64,000 nucleotides of DNA from LMUY01 sp964247705 (GCA_964247705.1 CAXTVQ010000020.1:4047-68046); one strand, 5' to 3'. Shown: positions 34,561-43,725, counted from the stretch's first letter. The notes: generated from the sequence alone by a model not told the origin. Translations and numbers: made by a program.

Positions 34561-36578
34561 ACGGCGTTGTGGGCATCGACGTAGGCGGCACCTTCACCGA
34601 CCTGTTTTTCTCCCGCGACGGCACCACGGTGGATCGGGTGTTGAAAGTGCCGTCCACGCCAGACGATCCGTCCCGCGGGCTGGTGGAAGCGCTCGCGGCC
34701 GCTTCGGTGCGGCCCGGCGATATCGACCTGATCGTGCACGGCACCACCATCGCCACCAACGCCGTGATCGAGCGCAAAGGCGCCCGCTGCGCCCTGGTCA
34801 CCACCAAGGGTTTCCGCGACATCCTGGAGCTCGGCCGCCGCGACCGGCAGCGCATGTACGGGCTGACCGGCGTGCAGAACCCGCTGATCCCGCGCGCGCT
34901 GCGGTGGGAGGTGGCGGAGCGGCTGGACCATACCGGCGCCGTGCTCACGCCGCTGGACGAGGAGGCGGTCCGCGCGCTGGCCCGGGTGTTGGTGGAGCAG
35001 GACGTCGAGGCGATCGTGGTGTCCTTGCTGCACAGCTACGCCAACCCGGCGCATGAGGACCGGGTTAGGGCCATCCTGCTGGAGAGCAACGCCGGGTGGC
35101 AGGTCGTGACCTCGTCCAGCGTCGTGCGCGAGTACTACGAGTTCGAACGCACCTCGACCGCCACGGTGCAGGCGTATCTGCAGCCGCTGGTGTCCCGCTA
35201 CGCCGCCAGCCTGCAGACCCGGCTGGCCGAGCAGGGCTTCGGCACGCGGACGCTGGTGATGCAGTCCAACGGCGGCCTGGTGCCGCTGCAGCAGCTCGGC
35301 GGCCGGGCGGCCAACATCGTGCGCTCCGGCCCGGCTGCCGGAGTGATGGCCGCGGCGCGGCTGGCGGCGGAGGCCGGGTTCGACAACGTCATCACGGGGG
35401 ACATGGGCGGCACGTCGTACGACGTCGCGGTCGTGGTCGGCGGCAAGCCGCGCGTGGCCGAGGAGACCACGCTCGACTTCCGTATCGCGCTGCGCCTGCC
35501 GATGATCGACGTGCACACGATCGGCGCGGGCGGCGGTTCCATCGCCTACCTGGACCGCGGCGGCATCCTGCAGGTTGGGCCGCGCAGCGCCGGCGCGGTG
35601 CCGGGCCCGGTGTGCTTCGGCCGCGGCGGCACGGAGCCGACGGTGACGGACGTGAACGCCGTGCTGTCCCGAATCAACGCCGACAACCCGATCGGGCTGA
35701 AGCACCTCAAGTCGCTCGACATCGAGGGCGCGCGCGCGGCGATCGGCCGGCTGGGCGAGGGCATCGGGCTGGGCGTGGAGGCGACGGCGGAGGCGATCCT
35801 CACCATCGTCAACCAACGCATGGCGGGGCGCACCCGGCTGTTGTCGGTGGAGCAGGGGCATGACCCGCGCGATTTCGTGCTGGTGGCGTTCGGCGGCGCC
35901 GGGCCGCTGCACGGGGCGGCGATCATGCGCGAGGTCGGCATCCGCACCATGCTGATCCCGCCGCACCCGGGCGTGTTGTGCGCGCTGGGCTGTGCGATCG
36001 CGGATGTGCGCTACGACCTGTCCCGCACCATCGAGCGCCGGGTGGCCGACCTCACCACCGCGCAGGTTCGCACCGTGCTGGCCGAGCAGCGTGCCGAGGG
36101 CGAGCGCCAGTTCCATGACAGCGACGCGCCGGCCGGCGAGATCGTGGCCGAGCACGCGGCGCAGATGTCCTATGCCGGGCAGATCCACACCTTGCGCGTG
36201 CCGGTGCAGGCGGAGTGGGACCTGGCCCGCATGGTGTCGGCGTTCCACGACGTCTATCGCGCCGAATACGGCAACACGCTGGGCGACATCCCCGTGACCC
36301 TCGTCAGCCTGAAGACCGCGGTGCAGGGCCGCCGCGCCGCGCCCTCCGTGCGGCGTGCCGAGGCCGTGGCGCCCATGCCGGCGACCCCGGCCTCGCATCG
36401 CCCGGTGTATTTCGGCGGCTGGCGCGAAACGCCCATCTACGACCGTGCGGCGCTGCGGCCCGGCCACGTGTTCGAGGGGCCGGCGATCCTGGAACAGGCG
36501 GACACGACCAGCCTGATCGAGCCCGGCATGCACGCCCGCGTGGACGCGTTCGGCAACGTTCTGGTGGAGATGCGCTGA
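34557..36578 (+). CDS. hyuA: Hydantoinase/oxoprolinase family subunit A
   Basis: This 673-residue ATP-dependent subunit has the GIDVGGTFTD phosphate-binding block (6-15), a second actin-like motif GDMGGTSYDV near residue 282, GAGGGS near 323, and VGPRSAGAVPGPVCFGRGG. HyuA/HyuB pairs act on 5-oxoproline, hydantoins or caprolactam, or carboxylate ketones such as acetone and acetophenone. The TTG start overlaps the CaiB stop; a GTG four codons later is an alternative. The overlap with hyuB is one base. The substrate cannot be read from sequence. Confidence 0.9.
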   Translation: MNGVVGIDVGGTFTDLFFSRDGTTVDRVLKVPSTPDDPSRGLVEALAAASVRPGDIDLIVHGTTIATNAVIERKGARCALVTTKGFRDILELGRRDRQRMYGLTGVQNPLIPRALRWEVAERLDHTGAVLTPLDEEAVRALARVLVEQDVEAIVVSLLHSYANPAHEDRVRAILLESNAGWQVVTSSSVVREYYEFERTSTATVQAYLQPLVSRYAASLQTRLAEQGFGTRTLVMQSNGGLVPLQQLGGRAANIVRSGPAAGVMAAARLAAEAGFDNVITGDMGGTSYDVAVVVGGKPRVAEETTLDFRIALRLPMIDVHTIGAGGGSIAYLDRGGILQVGPRSAGAVPGPVCFGRGGTEPTVTDVNAVLSRINADNPIGLKHLKSLDIEGARAAIGRLGEGIGLGVEATAEAILTIVNQRMAGRTRLLSVEQGHDPRDFVLVAFGGAGPLHGAAIMREVGIRTMLIPPHPGVLCALGCAIADVRYDLSRTIERRVADLTTAQVRTVLAEQRAEGERQFHDSDAPAGEIVAEHAAQMSYAGQIHTLRVPVQAEWDLARMVSAFHDVYRAEYGNTLGDIPVTLVSLKTAVQGRRAAPSVRRAEAVAPMPATPASHRPVYFGGWRETPIYDRAALRPGHVFEGPAILEQADTTSLIEPGMHARVDAFGNVLVEMR

Positions 36579-38335
36579 TGGATCCCGTCACCCTCGCCGT
36601 CGTTCGCGGCGCGCTCGAACAGATCGCCGACGAGATGGACCTGCATCTGATCCGCGCCGCCATCTCGCCCATCATCTCCGAAACCAACGATTGCGCGCAC
36701 GGCCTGTATGACGCGCAGACCGGCGAGACCATCGCGCAAGGCGGCTACGGCCTGCCGCAGTTCCTCGCCAACATGCAGTGGACCGTGCAGCGCGTGATCG
36801 CCGTCGCGGCCGGGGAGGGCGGGTTCGCCGACGGCGACCTGTGGATCGTGAACGATCCCTACCTCAGCGGCACGCACCTGAACGACGTGGTGCTGGTGTG
36901 CCCCGTCTTCGTGGAGGGCAAGCTGTTCGCGCTGTTCGCCAACACCGGCCACTGGATGGACATGGGCGGCAGCGTGCCGGGTGGCTGGGCGCCGTCGGCC
37001 ACCGAGATCCACCAGGAAGGGATCATCATCCCGCCGCTCAAGCTGATCGAGGCGGGCCGCATGAACGAGGCGGTGGTGCGCATGATCACCGCCAACGTGC
37101 GCCTGCCGCAGCAGCTCAAGGGCGACCTGGCGGCGATGATCAACGTGTTCGCGGTCGGCCGCCGCGGGCTGGACGCGCTGATCGGCAAGTACGGCGAACC
37201 CGTCCTGCGCGGCTGCATCGCCGAGATGATGGACCGCTCCGAGCGGCAGATGCGCTCCTACATCGCGGAGATCCCGGACGGCACCTATGCCACGCTCGAC
37301 TGGTTCGACAACGACGGCGTGGACGACGCGCCGCTCCCGGTGAGGCTGGCGGTCACGGTCGCCGGGTCCGGCCTGCATTTCGATTTCACCGGCACGGCGC
37401 CCACCTGCCGCGGGCCGATGAACATCTCGGACGGCACCACGATCTCCATGTGCCTGGTCGCGCTGAAGCACATCTTCCCGGACGTGCCGGTCAATGGCGG
37501 CGCGTTCCGCCCGGCGCGCTTCACCATCCCCGCCAAGTCCATCCTGGCCGCCGAGTATCCCTCCCCGGTCGGCGGCACGACGGACGTGGTGCAGCGCGTG
37601 GTGGATGTGGTGTTCGCAGCCCTGGCACAGGCGATCCCGGACCTGGTTCCGGCGGCGCCGTTCGGCACCACAGGGGTCGCCACCGTGTCCGGACGGCTGG
37701 CCGACACCGGCGGGTATTACGTCGCGGTCTACCCCTATCCGGGCGGGTATGGGGCCAGCCGCGTATCGGACGGGCTGGTGAACGGCACGCCGCCGGGTTC
37801 GATGGCGAAGTTCATGTCGGTGGAGATGTCGGAGCACCGCTACCCGCTCCGCTTCGAGCACTACGCCATCCGGGACGGTTCCGGCGGACCCGGCCTGCAC
37901 CGCGGCGGCTGTGGCTCCACCTACGCCATTACGGCGCTGGGCGACTGCGTGGTGTCCGTGCTGGGCGACCGGGTCGATCATCTGCCGCCGGGTATTTGCG
38001 GAGGCGGCCCGGCGGCGGCCAACGATGTGCGGTTCCGCATCGGTGGCGAGGAGTGGGTGCCGCCGATGCGGTCCAAGGCCGAGCGGATCGCGTTGCGGGC
38101 CGGGGACACCGTGTGTTTGTCCTCACCAGGAGGCGGCGGGTACGGCGACCCGCTGGACCGCGACCTGGCCGACGTACAGGCCGACCTGGATGCCGGGCTG
38201 GTGAGCCGGGCGGCGGCGGAAGACAGCTACGGCGTGGTCGTGGCACGCGCGACGGCGCTCGGGGACCGGCACCGCTACACATTGGACCCGGCTGCCAGCG
38301 CCGCGCGCCGGGCCGGGATGAAGGTGCGGGCGTGA
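36578..38335 (+). CDS. hyuB: Hydantoinase/oxoprolinase family subunit B
   Basis: This 585-residue partner of HyuA has the characteristic blocks NDPYLSGTHLNDVV (about 91-104), GHWMDMGGSVPGGW (about 124-137) and the late PGGYGASR and SPGGGGYGDPLDRD stretches. In this family the B subunit carries a metal site and completes the ATP-dependent ring opening or carboxylation. No third small (gamma) subunit of the acetone carboxylase type follows, since the next gene is an SDR. The one-base overlap with hyuA ensures paired synthesis. Confidence 0.9.
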   Translation: MDPVTLAVVRGALEQIADEMDLHLIRAAISPIISETNDCAHGLYDAQTGETIAQGGYGLPQFLANMQWTVQRVIAVAAGEGGFADGDLWIVNDPYLSGTHLNDVVLVCPVFVEGKLFALFANTGHWMDMGGSVPGGWAPSATEIHQEGIIIPPLKLIEAGRMNEAVVRMITANVRLPQQLKGDLAAMINVFAVGRRGLDALIGKYGEPVLRGCIAEMMDRSERQMRSYIAEIPDGTYATLDWFDNDGVDDAPLPVRLAVTVAGSGLHFDFTGTAPTCRGPMNISDGTTISMCLVALKHIFPDVPVNGGAFRPARFTIPAKSILAAEYPSPVGGTTDVVQRVVDVVFAALAQAIPDLVPAAPFGTTGVATVSGRLADTGGYYVAVYPYPGGYGASRVSDGLVNGTPPGSMAKFMSVEMSEHRYPLRFEHYAIRDGSGGPGLHRGGCGSTYAITALGDCVVSVLGDRVDHLPPGICGGGPAAANDVRFRIGGEEWVPPMRSKAERIALRAGDTVCLSSPGGGGYGDPLDRDLADVQADLDAGLVSRAAAEDSYGVVVARATALGDRHRYTLDPAASAARRAGMKVRA

Positions 38336-39147
38336 GCGCCGACTGGCTCGGCCTCGCCGGGCGGGTGGCGGTGGTGACCGGCGCCGGCGGCGGGATCGGC
38401 CGCGCCACGGCGGTGTCGTTGGCGGCGGCGGGCTGCCGAATCGGGCTGATCGAACGCAACGCCGATACGCTCGCCGCCACGCTGGCGGAGATCGAGGCGC
38501 TGGGCCAGCAGGCCATCATGCTGGAATGCGACGTGTCGGACCCGGCGAGCGTCGAGGCGGCGGCATCCCGCGTCCACACCACGCTCGGGCCCTGCGACGT
38601 GCTGGTCAACAATGCCGGGTTGTTGCGCCCAGGGCCGTTGGAGACGCTGCCGCTCGCGGAGTGGAACGCGCTGCTGGCGGTGAACCTCACTGGCTATTTC
38701 ATCTGCGCGCAGGCCTTCGGGCGGCAGATGCACGGGCGGGGCGGCGCGCTGGTGCATGTCGCCTCCATCGCCGCGGAGCACGCCACCGGCTTCGGCGGCG
38801 CCTATAGCGTGGCGAAGGCGGGCGTGGTGATGCTGTCCCGCCAGCTCGCCACCGAATGGGCCGTGCACGGCATCCGCAGCAACTGCGTGAGCCCCGGCAT
38901 GATCCAGACGCCGCTGAGCCAGGCGTTCTACGACCAGCCGGGAGCGGCCGAGAAGCGTGCGGCGGTGATCCCCTCCGCGCGCATCGGCCAGCCGCAGGAT
39001 ATCGCCGACGCGGTGCTGTTCCTGGCCTCCGCGCGCGCCGCGTATGTCAATGGCGACGAGATCGCGGTGGACGGCGCCTTCACGCGCAACATCATGAGCT
39101 TCATCCCCCGCGCCGGCTACGAACCGGCTGGTGGCGCGAAAGCGTGA
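38332..39147 (+). CDS. Short-chain dehydrogenase/reductase
   Basis: This 271-residue NAD(P)-dependent oxidoreductase has the cofactor motif TGAGGGIG (16-23), NNAG (93-96) and the catalytic Ser145, Tyr158 and Lys162. Asp68 in CDVSD is typical of classical SDRs. It probably interconverts a hydroxy- and keto-acid or its CoA ester in the HyuAB pathway. The GTG start overlaps the hyuB stop. Its own stop comes nine bases before a scaffold gap. Confidence 0.9.
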   Translation: MSADWLGLAGRVAVVTGAGGGIGRATAVSLAAAGCRIGLIERNADTLAATLAEIEALGQQAIMLECDVSDPASVEAAASRVHTTLGPCDVLVNNAGLLRPGPLETLPLAEWNALLAVNLTGYFICAQAFGRQMHGRGGALVHVASIAAEHATGFGGAYSVAKAGVVMLSRQLATEWAVHGIRSNCVSPGMIQTPLSQAFYDQPGAAEKRAAVIPSARIGQPQDIADAVLFLASARAAYVNGDEIAVDGAFTRNIMSFIPRAGYEPAGGAKA

Positions 39148-39156
39148 GCCGGCGCG

Positions 39157-39256
39157 NNNNNNNNNNNNNNNNNNNNNNNNNNNNNNNNNNNNNNNNNNNN
39201 NNNNNNNNNNNNNNNNNNNNNNNNNNNNNNNNNNNNNNNNNNNNNNNNNNNNNNNN
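39157..39256. other. Scaffold gap (100 N)
   Basis: Exactly 100 unknown bases between the SDR and the C-terminal part of a flavin monooxygenase. The missing part must hold at least the N-terminal two thirds of that enzyme, about 1 kb. The real gap is therefore larger than 100 bases, unless the gene is itself broken. Confidence 0.97.
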
Positions 39257-39745
39257 GCGCAATTCATTTGGGGCCGGGTCACCGCCAAGCCTGGCATCGA
39301 CGCCGTCTGCGGCCAACAGGTTCACTTTGCCGACGGGAGCAGCGGGCACTACGACACGATCATCGCCGCCACCGGTTACGACGTGGACTTGCCGTTCCTG
39401 TCGGCGGAGTTGTCGCCGGTGCGCGGGCATTGGCTGGACCTGTATCGCCGGGTGGTGCGTCCGGGGGTGGCGGGCCTGTATTTCGTGGGCTTCTTCAACG
39501 TCACTGGCGGCGGCAATATCCGCATGATGGACGACCAGTCCGAGTGGGTTGCGGACTTGGTCACCGGACGGGCCAGCCTGCCGGACGCGGCGGCAATGCA
39601 GGCAGACATCAGGCGCGAGCGGGCGCGCATCAAGGCGCTGTACCCCGACAGCCCGCGCTACGGGCTTGAACTCGATCCGCAGGAGTATCGGGCGTCGTTG
39701 TCGCAGGAGCGCAGGCGCGCCGCCCGGGCCACGGCTGCGCGCTAA
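39257..39745 (+). CDS. FAD-dependent monooxygenase (FMO/Baeyer-Villiger type), C-terminal part
   Basis: About 162 residues of a flavin monooxygenase are visible after the gap. The IIAATGYDVDLPFL stretch is the ATG-Y motif that links the two nucleotide domains in FMO-type enzymes, and LYFVGFFNVTGGGNI follows as expected for the C-terminal half. Such enzymes oxygenate ketones, amines or N-hydroxylate amino acids. A ketone substrate would fit the CoA and HyuAB genes upstream. The N-terminal FAD and NADPH motifs are missing in the gap. The stop lies in the first bases of the shared promoter-like element. Confidence 0.82.
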   Translation, partial: AQFIWGRVTAKPGIDAVCGQQVHFADGSSGHYDTIIAATGYDVDLPFLSAELSPVRGHWLDLYRRVVRPGVAGLYFVGFFNVTGGGNIRMMDDQSEWVADLVTGRASLPDAAAMQADIRRERARIKALYPDSPRYGLELDPQEYRASLSQERRRAARATAAR

Positions 39746-39782
39746 TTCGCTTGCAGACGGTTCGCTAGCTGTTAATCTTTCG
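39743..39782 (+). promoter_or_regulatory. Promoter-like element shared with 30911-30950
   Basis: The twin of the element upstream of the kinase operon (31 of 40 bases identical). It has TTGCAG, a 16-base spacer with the palindrome GCTAGC, and TAATCT. It begins on the stop codon of the monooxygenase gene and ends 82 bases before the binding protein start, so the transporter can be expressed separately from, but together with, the upstream enzymes. Confidence 0.6.
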
Positions 39783-39864
39783 CCACTGTAACTGCCGGGT
39801 TTTGCGGCAAGAGTTCCACCGAGCCGGACGAAGATCCGGCCGACTAGGACGGGGAAACACCAGC

Positions 39865-41082
39865 ATGGCCGCAGTCACGGCACGATTCCTTGCCACCCTT
39901 GCTGGCGCGATCTTGCTCGGTATCGGCATGGCGGCGGCACAGGACATCAAGATCGGCGTGGTCAACCCGTATTCGGGACCGATGGCGCTGTACGGCGACG
40001 AGATGACCCGCGGCTACGACATCGCCGTCGAGCAGGCCAATGCCAAGGGCGGCGTGCTCGGCCGCAAGATCGACATCATCCGCGGCAGCGCCACCAGCGC
40101 GCAGGAAGCGATCGCCGCGGTGGAGCAGCTCGTCGGCCGGGACAAGGTTGACCTGCTCTCCGGCACCTACGTGACCGCCATCTCCAACGCTGGCAGCGAG
40201 GCGGCGCTGAACAACGGCATGCTGTATTGGGAAACCAATGCGCTGTCGAAGGACCTGACCGACCGCAAGCTGCCGAACTTCGCCCGCAGCGGGCCGGACA
40301 GCGCCGCCTTTGCACAACGGTCCGTTGAAGGCGTGATGCAGTTGGTGATTCCTAAGCTCGGCAAGCAGCCCAAGGACGTGAAGGTGTGGATCGAGCACGA
40401 GGATAGCTCCTTCGGCACCTCGATCGCCACGGAACAGGAGCGGCTGCTCAAGCAGGCCGGGGTGCAGGTGAGTGTCGGCGCCCACAGTGCACGCTCCGTG
40501 GACCTGTCCGACTCCATCCTGCGGGCCAAGAACGCGGCGCCCGACATCTGGCTGTCCACCGGCTATGTGATCGACCACAACCTGCTGCTGCGCACCGCGA
40601 AGGAGCAAGGCTTCCGCCCGGCCGCCATGATGCTCGTCGGCACCGGCGACACGTTCGAGACTCTCGATGCGGTGGGCAAGGACGCTCTGGACGGCGTTCT
40701 GCTGGTGTCGTACCCGCGCGCCGATATCGGCGAGAGCTACGGTCCCGGCGCTGGCGCCTTCCTGGCCGCCTACCGGGCGAAGTACAACCGCGACCCGATC
40801 GCACCGCAGGCGATGAGCGCTTTCGTCGGCATGAAGATCCTGCTCGCGGCGATCGCGGACGCGAAATCGACCGAGTACGAGAAGGTCATCGCCGCGGCCG
40901 CCAAGATGGACGTGCCGCTGGGCACGTACGAGACGGGCTACGGCGTCAAGTTCGACAGCACGATGCAGAACACCCGGGCGCTGCCGATCATCGCGCAATG
41001 GCAGGGTGGCCAGGTGAAGGCCGTGTTCCCGAAGGAGGCGCTGGCGGCAGGCACGACGGTGATCGATCTCGCCCGCAAGTAG
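39865..41082 (+). CDS. Branched-chain amino acid-type ABC substrate-binding protein (LivK-like)
   Basis: This 405-residue periplasmic binding protein of the Peripla_BP_6 type has a Sec signal peptide (hydrophobic core about 8-22, cleavage after MAAA). The mature part begins QDIKIGVVNPYSGPMALYGDEMTRGYDIAVE, the classic LivK start. Such proteins often bind aromatic acids, amides or urea rather than leucine. In this context the ligand is likely the substrate of the HyuAB/CoA pathway. It is the first gene of a complete transporter operon. Confidence 0.9.
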   Translation: MAAVTARFLATLAGAILLGIGMAAAQDIKIGVVNPYSGPMALYGDEMTRGYDIAVEQANAKGGVLGRKIDIIRGSATSAQEAIAAVEQLVGRDKVDLLSGTYVTAISNAGSEAALNNGMLYWETNALSKDLTDRKLPNFARSGPDSAAFAQRSVEGVMQLVIPKLGKQPKDVKVWIEHEDSSFGTSIATEQERLLKQAGVQVSVGAHSARSVDLSDSILRAKNAAPDIWLSTGYVIDHNLLLRTAKEQGFRPAAMMLVGTGDTFETLDAVGKDALDGVLLVSYPRADIGESYGPGAGAFLAAYRAKYNRDPIAPQAMSAFVGMKILLAAIADAKSTEYEKVIAAAAKMDVPLGTYETGYGVKFDSTMQNTRALPIIAQWQGGQVKAVFPKEALAAGTTVIDLARK

Positions 41083-41097
41083 CAGCGGCCAGACGTC

Positions 41098-41985
41098 ATG
41101 ACCGACCTGCTCAACGTGATCGCAGTCGGGATCCTGTTGGGCGGCATCTACGCGCTGGTCAGCGTCGGGCTGAACCTGATCTTCGGCGTGATCCGCATCG
41201 TTAATTTCGCCCAGGGCGAGTTCGTGATGCTGGGAATGTACGGCACCTATGCCGCGTATAGCGTGCTGCACATCGATCCATACCTCGCGTTGGTCCTGGT
41301 CGTGCCCGGCCTGTTCGTCATCGGCGCCGTAGTGCAGCGCCTGATCCTGGCGCCGCTGCGGACCGAGCCGGCGATGCAGATATTCGCCACGTTCGGCTTG
41401 CTGATGCTGCTGCAGAATGTCGTGCTCGCCGTCACGCGCGGCACCGCCTATGCCGTCGGCGGGCCGGAGGCGCAGGCCAGCGTGGATATCGGCGGCGTGC
41501 AGGTCGGCCTGGTGCGGTTGATCGCCCTCGTGGCGGCCAGCCTGGTCGCTGGCGCGCTCGGCCTGTTCCTGAAGCGGAGCATGCTGGGCCGGGCGATCCG
41601 GGCGGTGGCGCAGGACCGTTCGGCGGCGCGGCTGATGGGTGTGGACGTGGAGCGCATCTACATGCTGACCTTCGGCATCGGCGCCGCGTTGGCCGGGCTG
41701 GCCGGCTGCCTGTTGGCGCCGATCTATTCGCTGTCGCCGCAGATCGGCACCAACTTCATCCTGCCGGCGTTCGCGGTCGTCGTGCTCGGCGGGCTGGGCA
41801 GCGTGCTGGGCGCCTATGTCGGCGGCTTCATCGTCGGGCTGACGGAGGCGTTCGCCGGGTTCTACCTGGATCCGTCATTGAAATACGCCGTGCTGTTCGC
41901 CGTGTTCATCGGCGTGCTGATCGTACGGCCGTCCGGGCTGTTCGGCCAGGTCGGCGCGGAAGAGGTCGGCCTGCGTGCCGAGTGA
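41098..41985 (+). CDS. livH: Branched-chain amino acid-type ABC permease, LivH family
   Basis: This 295-residue inner-membrane permease has about eight hydrophobic segments. The NLIFGVIRIVNFAQGEFVMLG stretch (21-41) is the LivH signature, and GRAIRAVAQDRSAARLMGV (about 161-179) is the ATPase-contact loop. It lies 15 bases after the binding protein gene. The 3' end overlaps the LivM start by eleven bases. Confidence 0.93.
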   Translation: MTDLLNVIAVGILLGGIYALVSVGLNLIFGVIRIVNFAQGEFVMLGMYGTYAAYSVLHIDPYLALVLVVPGLFVIGAVVQRLILAPLRTEPAMQIFATFGLLMLLQNVVLAVTRGTAYAVGGPEAQASVDIGGVQVGLVRLIALVAASLVAGALGLFLKRSMLGRAIRAVAQDRSAARLMGVDVERIYMLTFGIGAALAGLAGCLLAPIYSLSPQIGTNFILPAFAVVVLGGLGSVLGAYVGGFIVGLTEAFAGFYLDPSLKYAVLFAVFIGVLIVRPSGLFGQVGAEEVGLRAE

Positions 41986-43000
41986 GGTGCTGGCCCCGGC
42001 CGCGACCCGGCACCGCCGGCCGGCCGTGCCCGTAAAGACCTTCCTGGGCGAGTTGCCATGGGCGCTGCTCGCGATCGCGGCGCTGGCCGGGCTGGTGTAT
42101 TTCTATTCGGGCGACAGCTTCACGCTCAATACCTTGGCGGCGGCGCTGCTGTTCGCCGGGTTGTCCAGTGCGTGGAACATCATCGGCGGGTTCGGCGGGC
42201 AGTTCTCGCTCGGGCACAGCGTGTTCTTCGCGGTCGGCGCCTACACCACCGCGAACCTGTACCTCAAGGCGGGGGTGTCTCCCTGGATCGGCCTGCTTCC
42301 GGCGGCGGCGCTGGCGGCTTCCGTTGCGTGCCTGATCTCGTGGCCGGTATTCCGGCTGCGCGGGCCGTTCTTCGCCATCGCCACCATGGCGTTCACCGAG
42401 GTCGCTCTCGCACTCGGCAACTACATGACGTCCGTTACGGGCGGCACCAGCGGCATGTCGATCCCGTTCCGCCTCGGCCTGGCCAACATGATCTTCCGCA
42501 ACCGGCTGTCCTATGCGTGGCTGATGCTGGGCTTCGCGGCGTTGTGTTTGCTGATCGTGCTGGCGATCAACCGCTCGCGCCTCGGCTACTATCTCCAGGC
42601 GGTGCGCGACAACGAGCAGGCGGCGCGGGCCGCCGGCATCAGCGTGCTGCGGGTCAAGCTGACCGGCATGGCGATCAGCGCGGCGTTGACCGGGATCGGC
42701 GGCGGCCTGTTCTTCATGCAGGTGCGCGTTGCCGACCCGGCGGCGCTGCTTTCGTTGTTCGATTTCGGCGTGAAATTCGCCCTCGTGGCCCTCATCGGCG
42801 GCCTCGGCACCGTGTACGGTCCGGTGCTGGGCGCGCTCGTGGTCATTCCGCTGGAGAACTGGCTGCGGGCGGAATTGGGCGGTATCCTGCCTGGCGCCAA
42901 CCTGATCGTGTTGAGCCTGTGCCTGATCCTCGCGTCGTTGTTCATGAAGCGCGGCATCGTCGGCGCGCTCACCGCGAGCTGGCGCAGGGTCCGGCGGTGA
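41975..43000 (+). CDS. livM: Branched-chain amino acid-type ABC permease, LivM family
   Basis: This 341-residue permease has the family blocks SSAWNIIGGFGGQFSLGHSVFF and YLQAVRDNEQAARAAGI (ATPase-contact loop). The GTG start at 41975 sits inside livH and gives an N-terminal tail of about 20 mostly polar residues before the first helix; a later GTG is possible. It pairs with LivH in the membrane. The stop overlaps the LivG start by four bases. Confidence 0.92.
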   Translation: MPSEVLAPAATRHRRPAVPVKTFLGELPWALLAIAALAGLVYFYSGDSFTLNTLAAALLFAGLSSAWNIIGGFGGQFSLGHSVFFAVGAYTTANLYLKAGVSPWIGLLPAAALAASVACLISWPVFRLRGPFFAIATMAFTEVALALGNYMTSVTGGTSGMSIPFRLGLANMIFRNRLSYAWLMLGFAALCLLIVLAINRSRLGYYLQAVRDNEQAARAAGISVLRVKLTGMAISAALTGIGGGLFFMQVRVADPAALLSLFDFGVKFALVALIGGLGTVYGPVLGALVVIPLENWLRAELGGILPGANLIVLSLCLILASLFMKRGIVGALTASWRRVRR

Positions 43001-43725
43001 GCCAACCCTTGCTCGACGTCCGTGGCGTCTCGAAACGGTTTGGCGGGCTGCTCGCGGTCAACCAGGTTTCGTTCTGCGTGCAGCAGGGCGACCTGGTCAG
43101 CATCATCGGGCCGAACGGCGCCGGCAAGACCACGCTGTTCAACCTGCTGACCGGGCAATTGGCGCCCAGCGCCGGCCAGGTGGTGTTCGACGGCCAGGAT
43201 ATCGGCGCGCTGTCGCCCAACCGCCGGGCCCGGCTCGGCCTTGGCCGCACGTTCCAGATCTCGCAGACGCTGACCTCGCTGACGGCGATCGAGAACGCGA
43301 TGGTCGGTGCCTTCCTGCGCCATGCGGGCCTGCGCGACGCGGCACGGCGGGCGGAGGAGGTGCTGCACCTGGTGGGCCTGTCCGACCGCGCCGGCGTGCG
43401 CGCCGGGATCCTGACGCTGAGTGAACGGCGGCGGCTCGAAGTGGCGCGCGCCCTGGCGCTCGACCCACGCATCGTGCTGCTTGACGAGGTGATGGCCGGG
43501 TTGAACCCGACCGAGGTCGGCGAACTAGTGGACCTGGTGGAGGGCCTGAACCGCGAGGGCCACACCTTCCTGGTGATCGAGCACAATCTCAAAGTGGTGC
43601 GGCGCTTCTCCCACCGGGTGATCGTGGTCGACCGCGGCGCCAAGCTGGCCGAAGGCACGGCGGACGAGGTGCTGCGCGACCCGCGCGTGGTGGAAGCCTA
43701 TGTCGGGCGGCAGCGCGTATCATGA
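42997..43725 (+). CDS. livG: Branched-chain amino acid-type ABC ATPase, LivG family
   Basis: This 242-residue ATPase has Walker A GPNGAGKT (38-45) and Walker B IVLLDE (about 159-164). The signature loop reads LTLSERRRLEVARAL: the Ser142 of LSGGQ is kept but both glycines are replaced (Ser-Glu-Arg-Arg). LivG proteins often deviate here (LSYGQQRRLE), so activity is likely, but this variant is further from consensus. GTG start in a GTGA overlap. Confidence 0.92.
   Translation: MSQPLLDVRGVSKRFGGLLAVNQVSFCVQQGDLVSIIGPNGAGKTTLFNLLTGQLAPSAGQVVFDGQDIGALSPNRRARLGLGRTFQISQTLTSLTAIENAMVGAFLRHAGLRDAARRAEEVLHLVGLSDRAGVRAGILTLSERRRLEVARALALDPRIVLLDEVMAGLNPTEVGELVDLVEGLNREGHTFLVIEHNLKVVRRFSHRVIVVDRGAKLAEGTADEVLRDPRVVEAYVGRQRVS

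Noticed and set aside
34557..38335. Acetone carboxylase
   Set aside because: No gamma subunit gene and subunit sizes fit the hydantoinase/oxoprolinase pair better; carboxylation of another ketone remains possible.
39148..39745. Monooxygenase as a broken pseudogene
   Set aside because: The missing N-terminal part coincides with a scaffold gap of unknown size, so truncation is best explained by the assembly.
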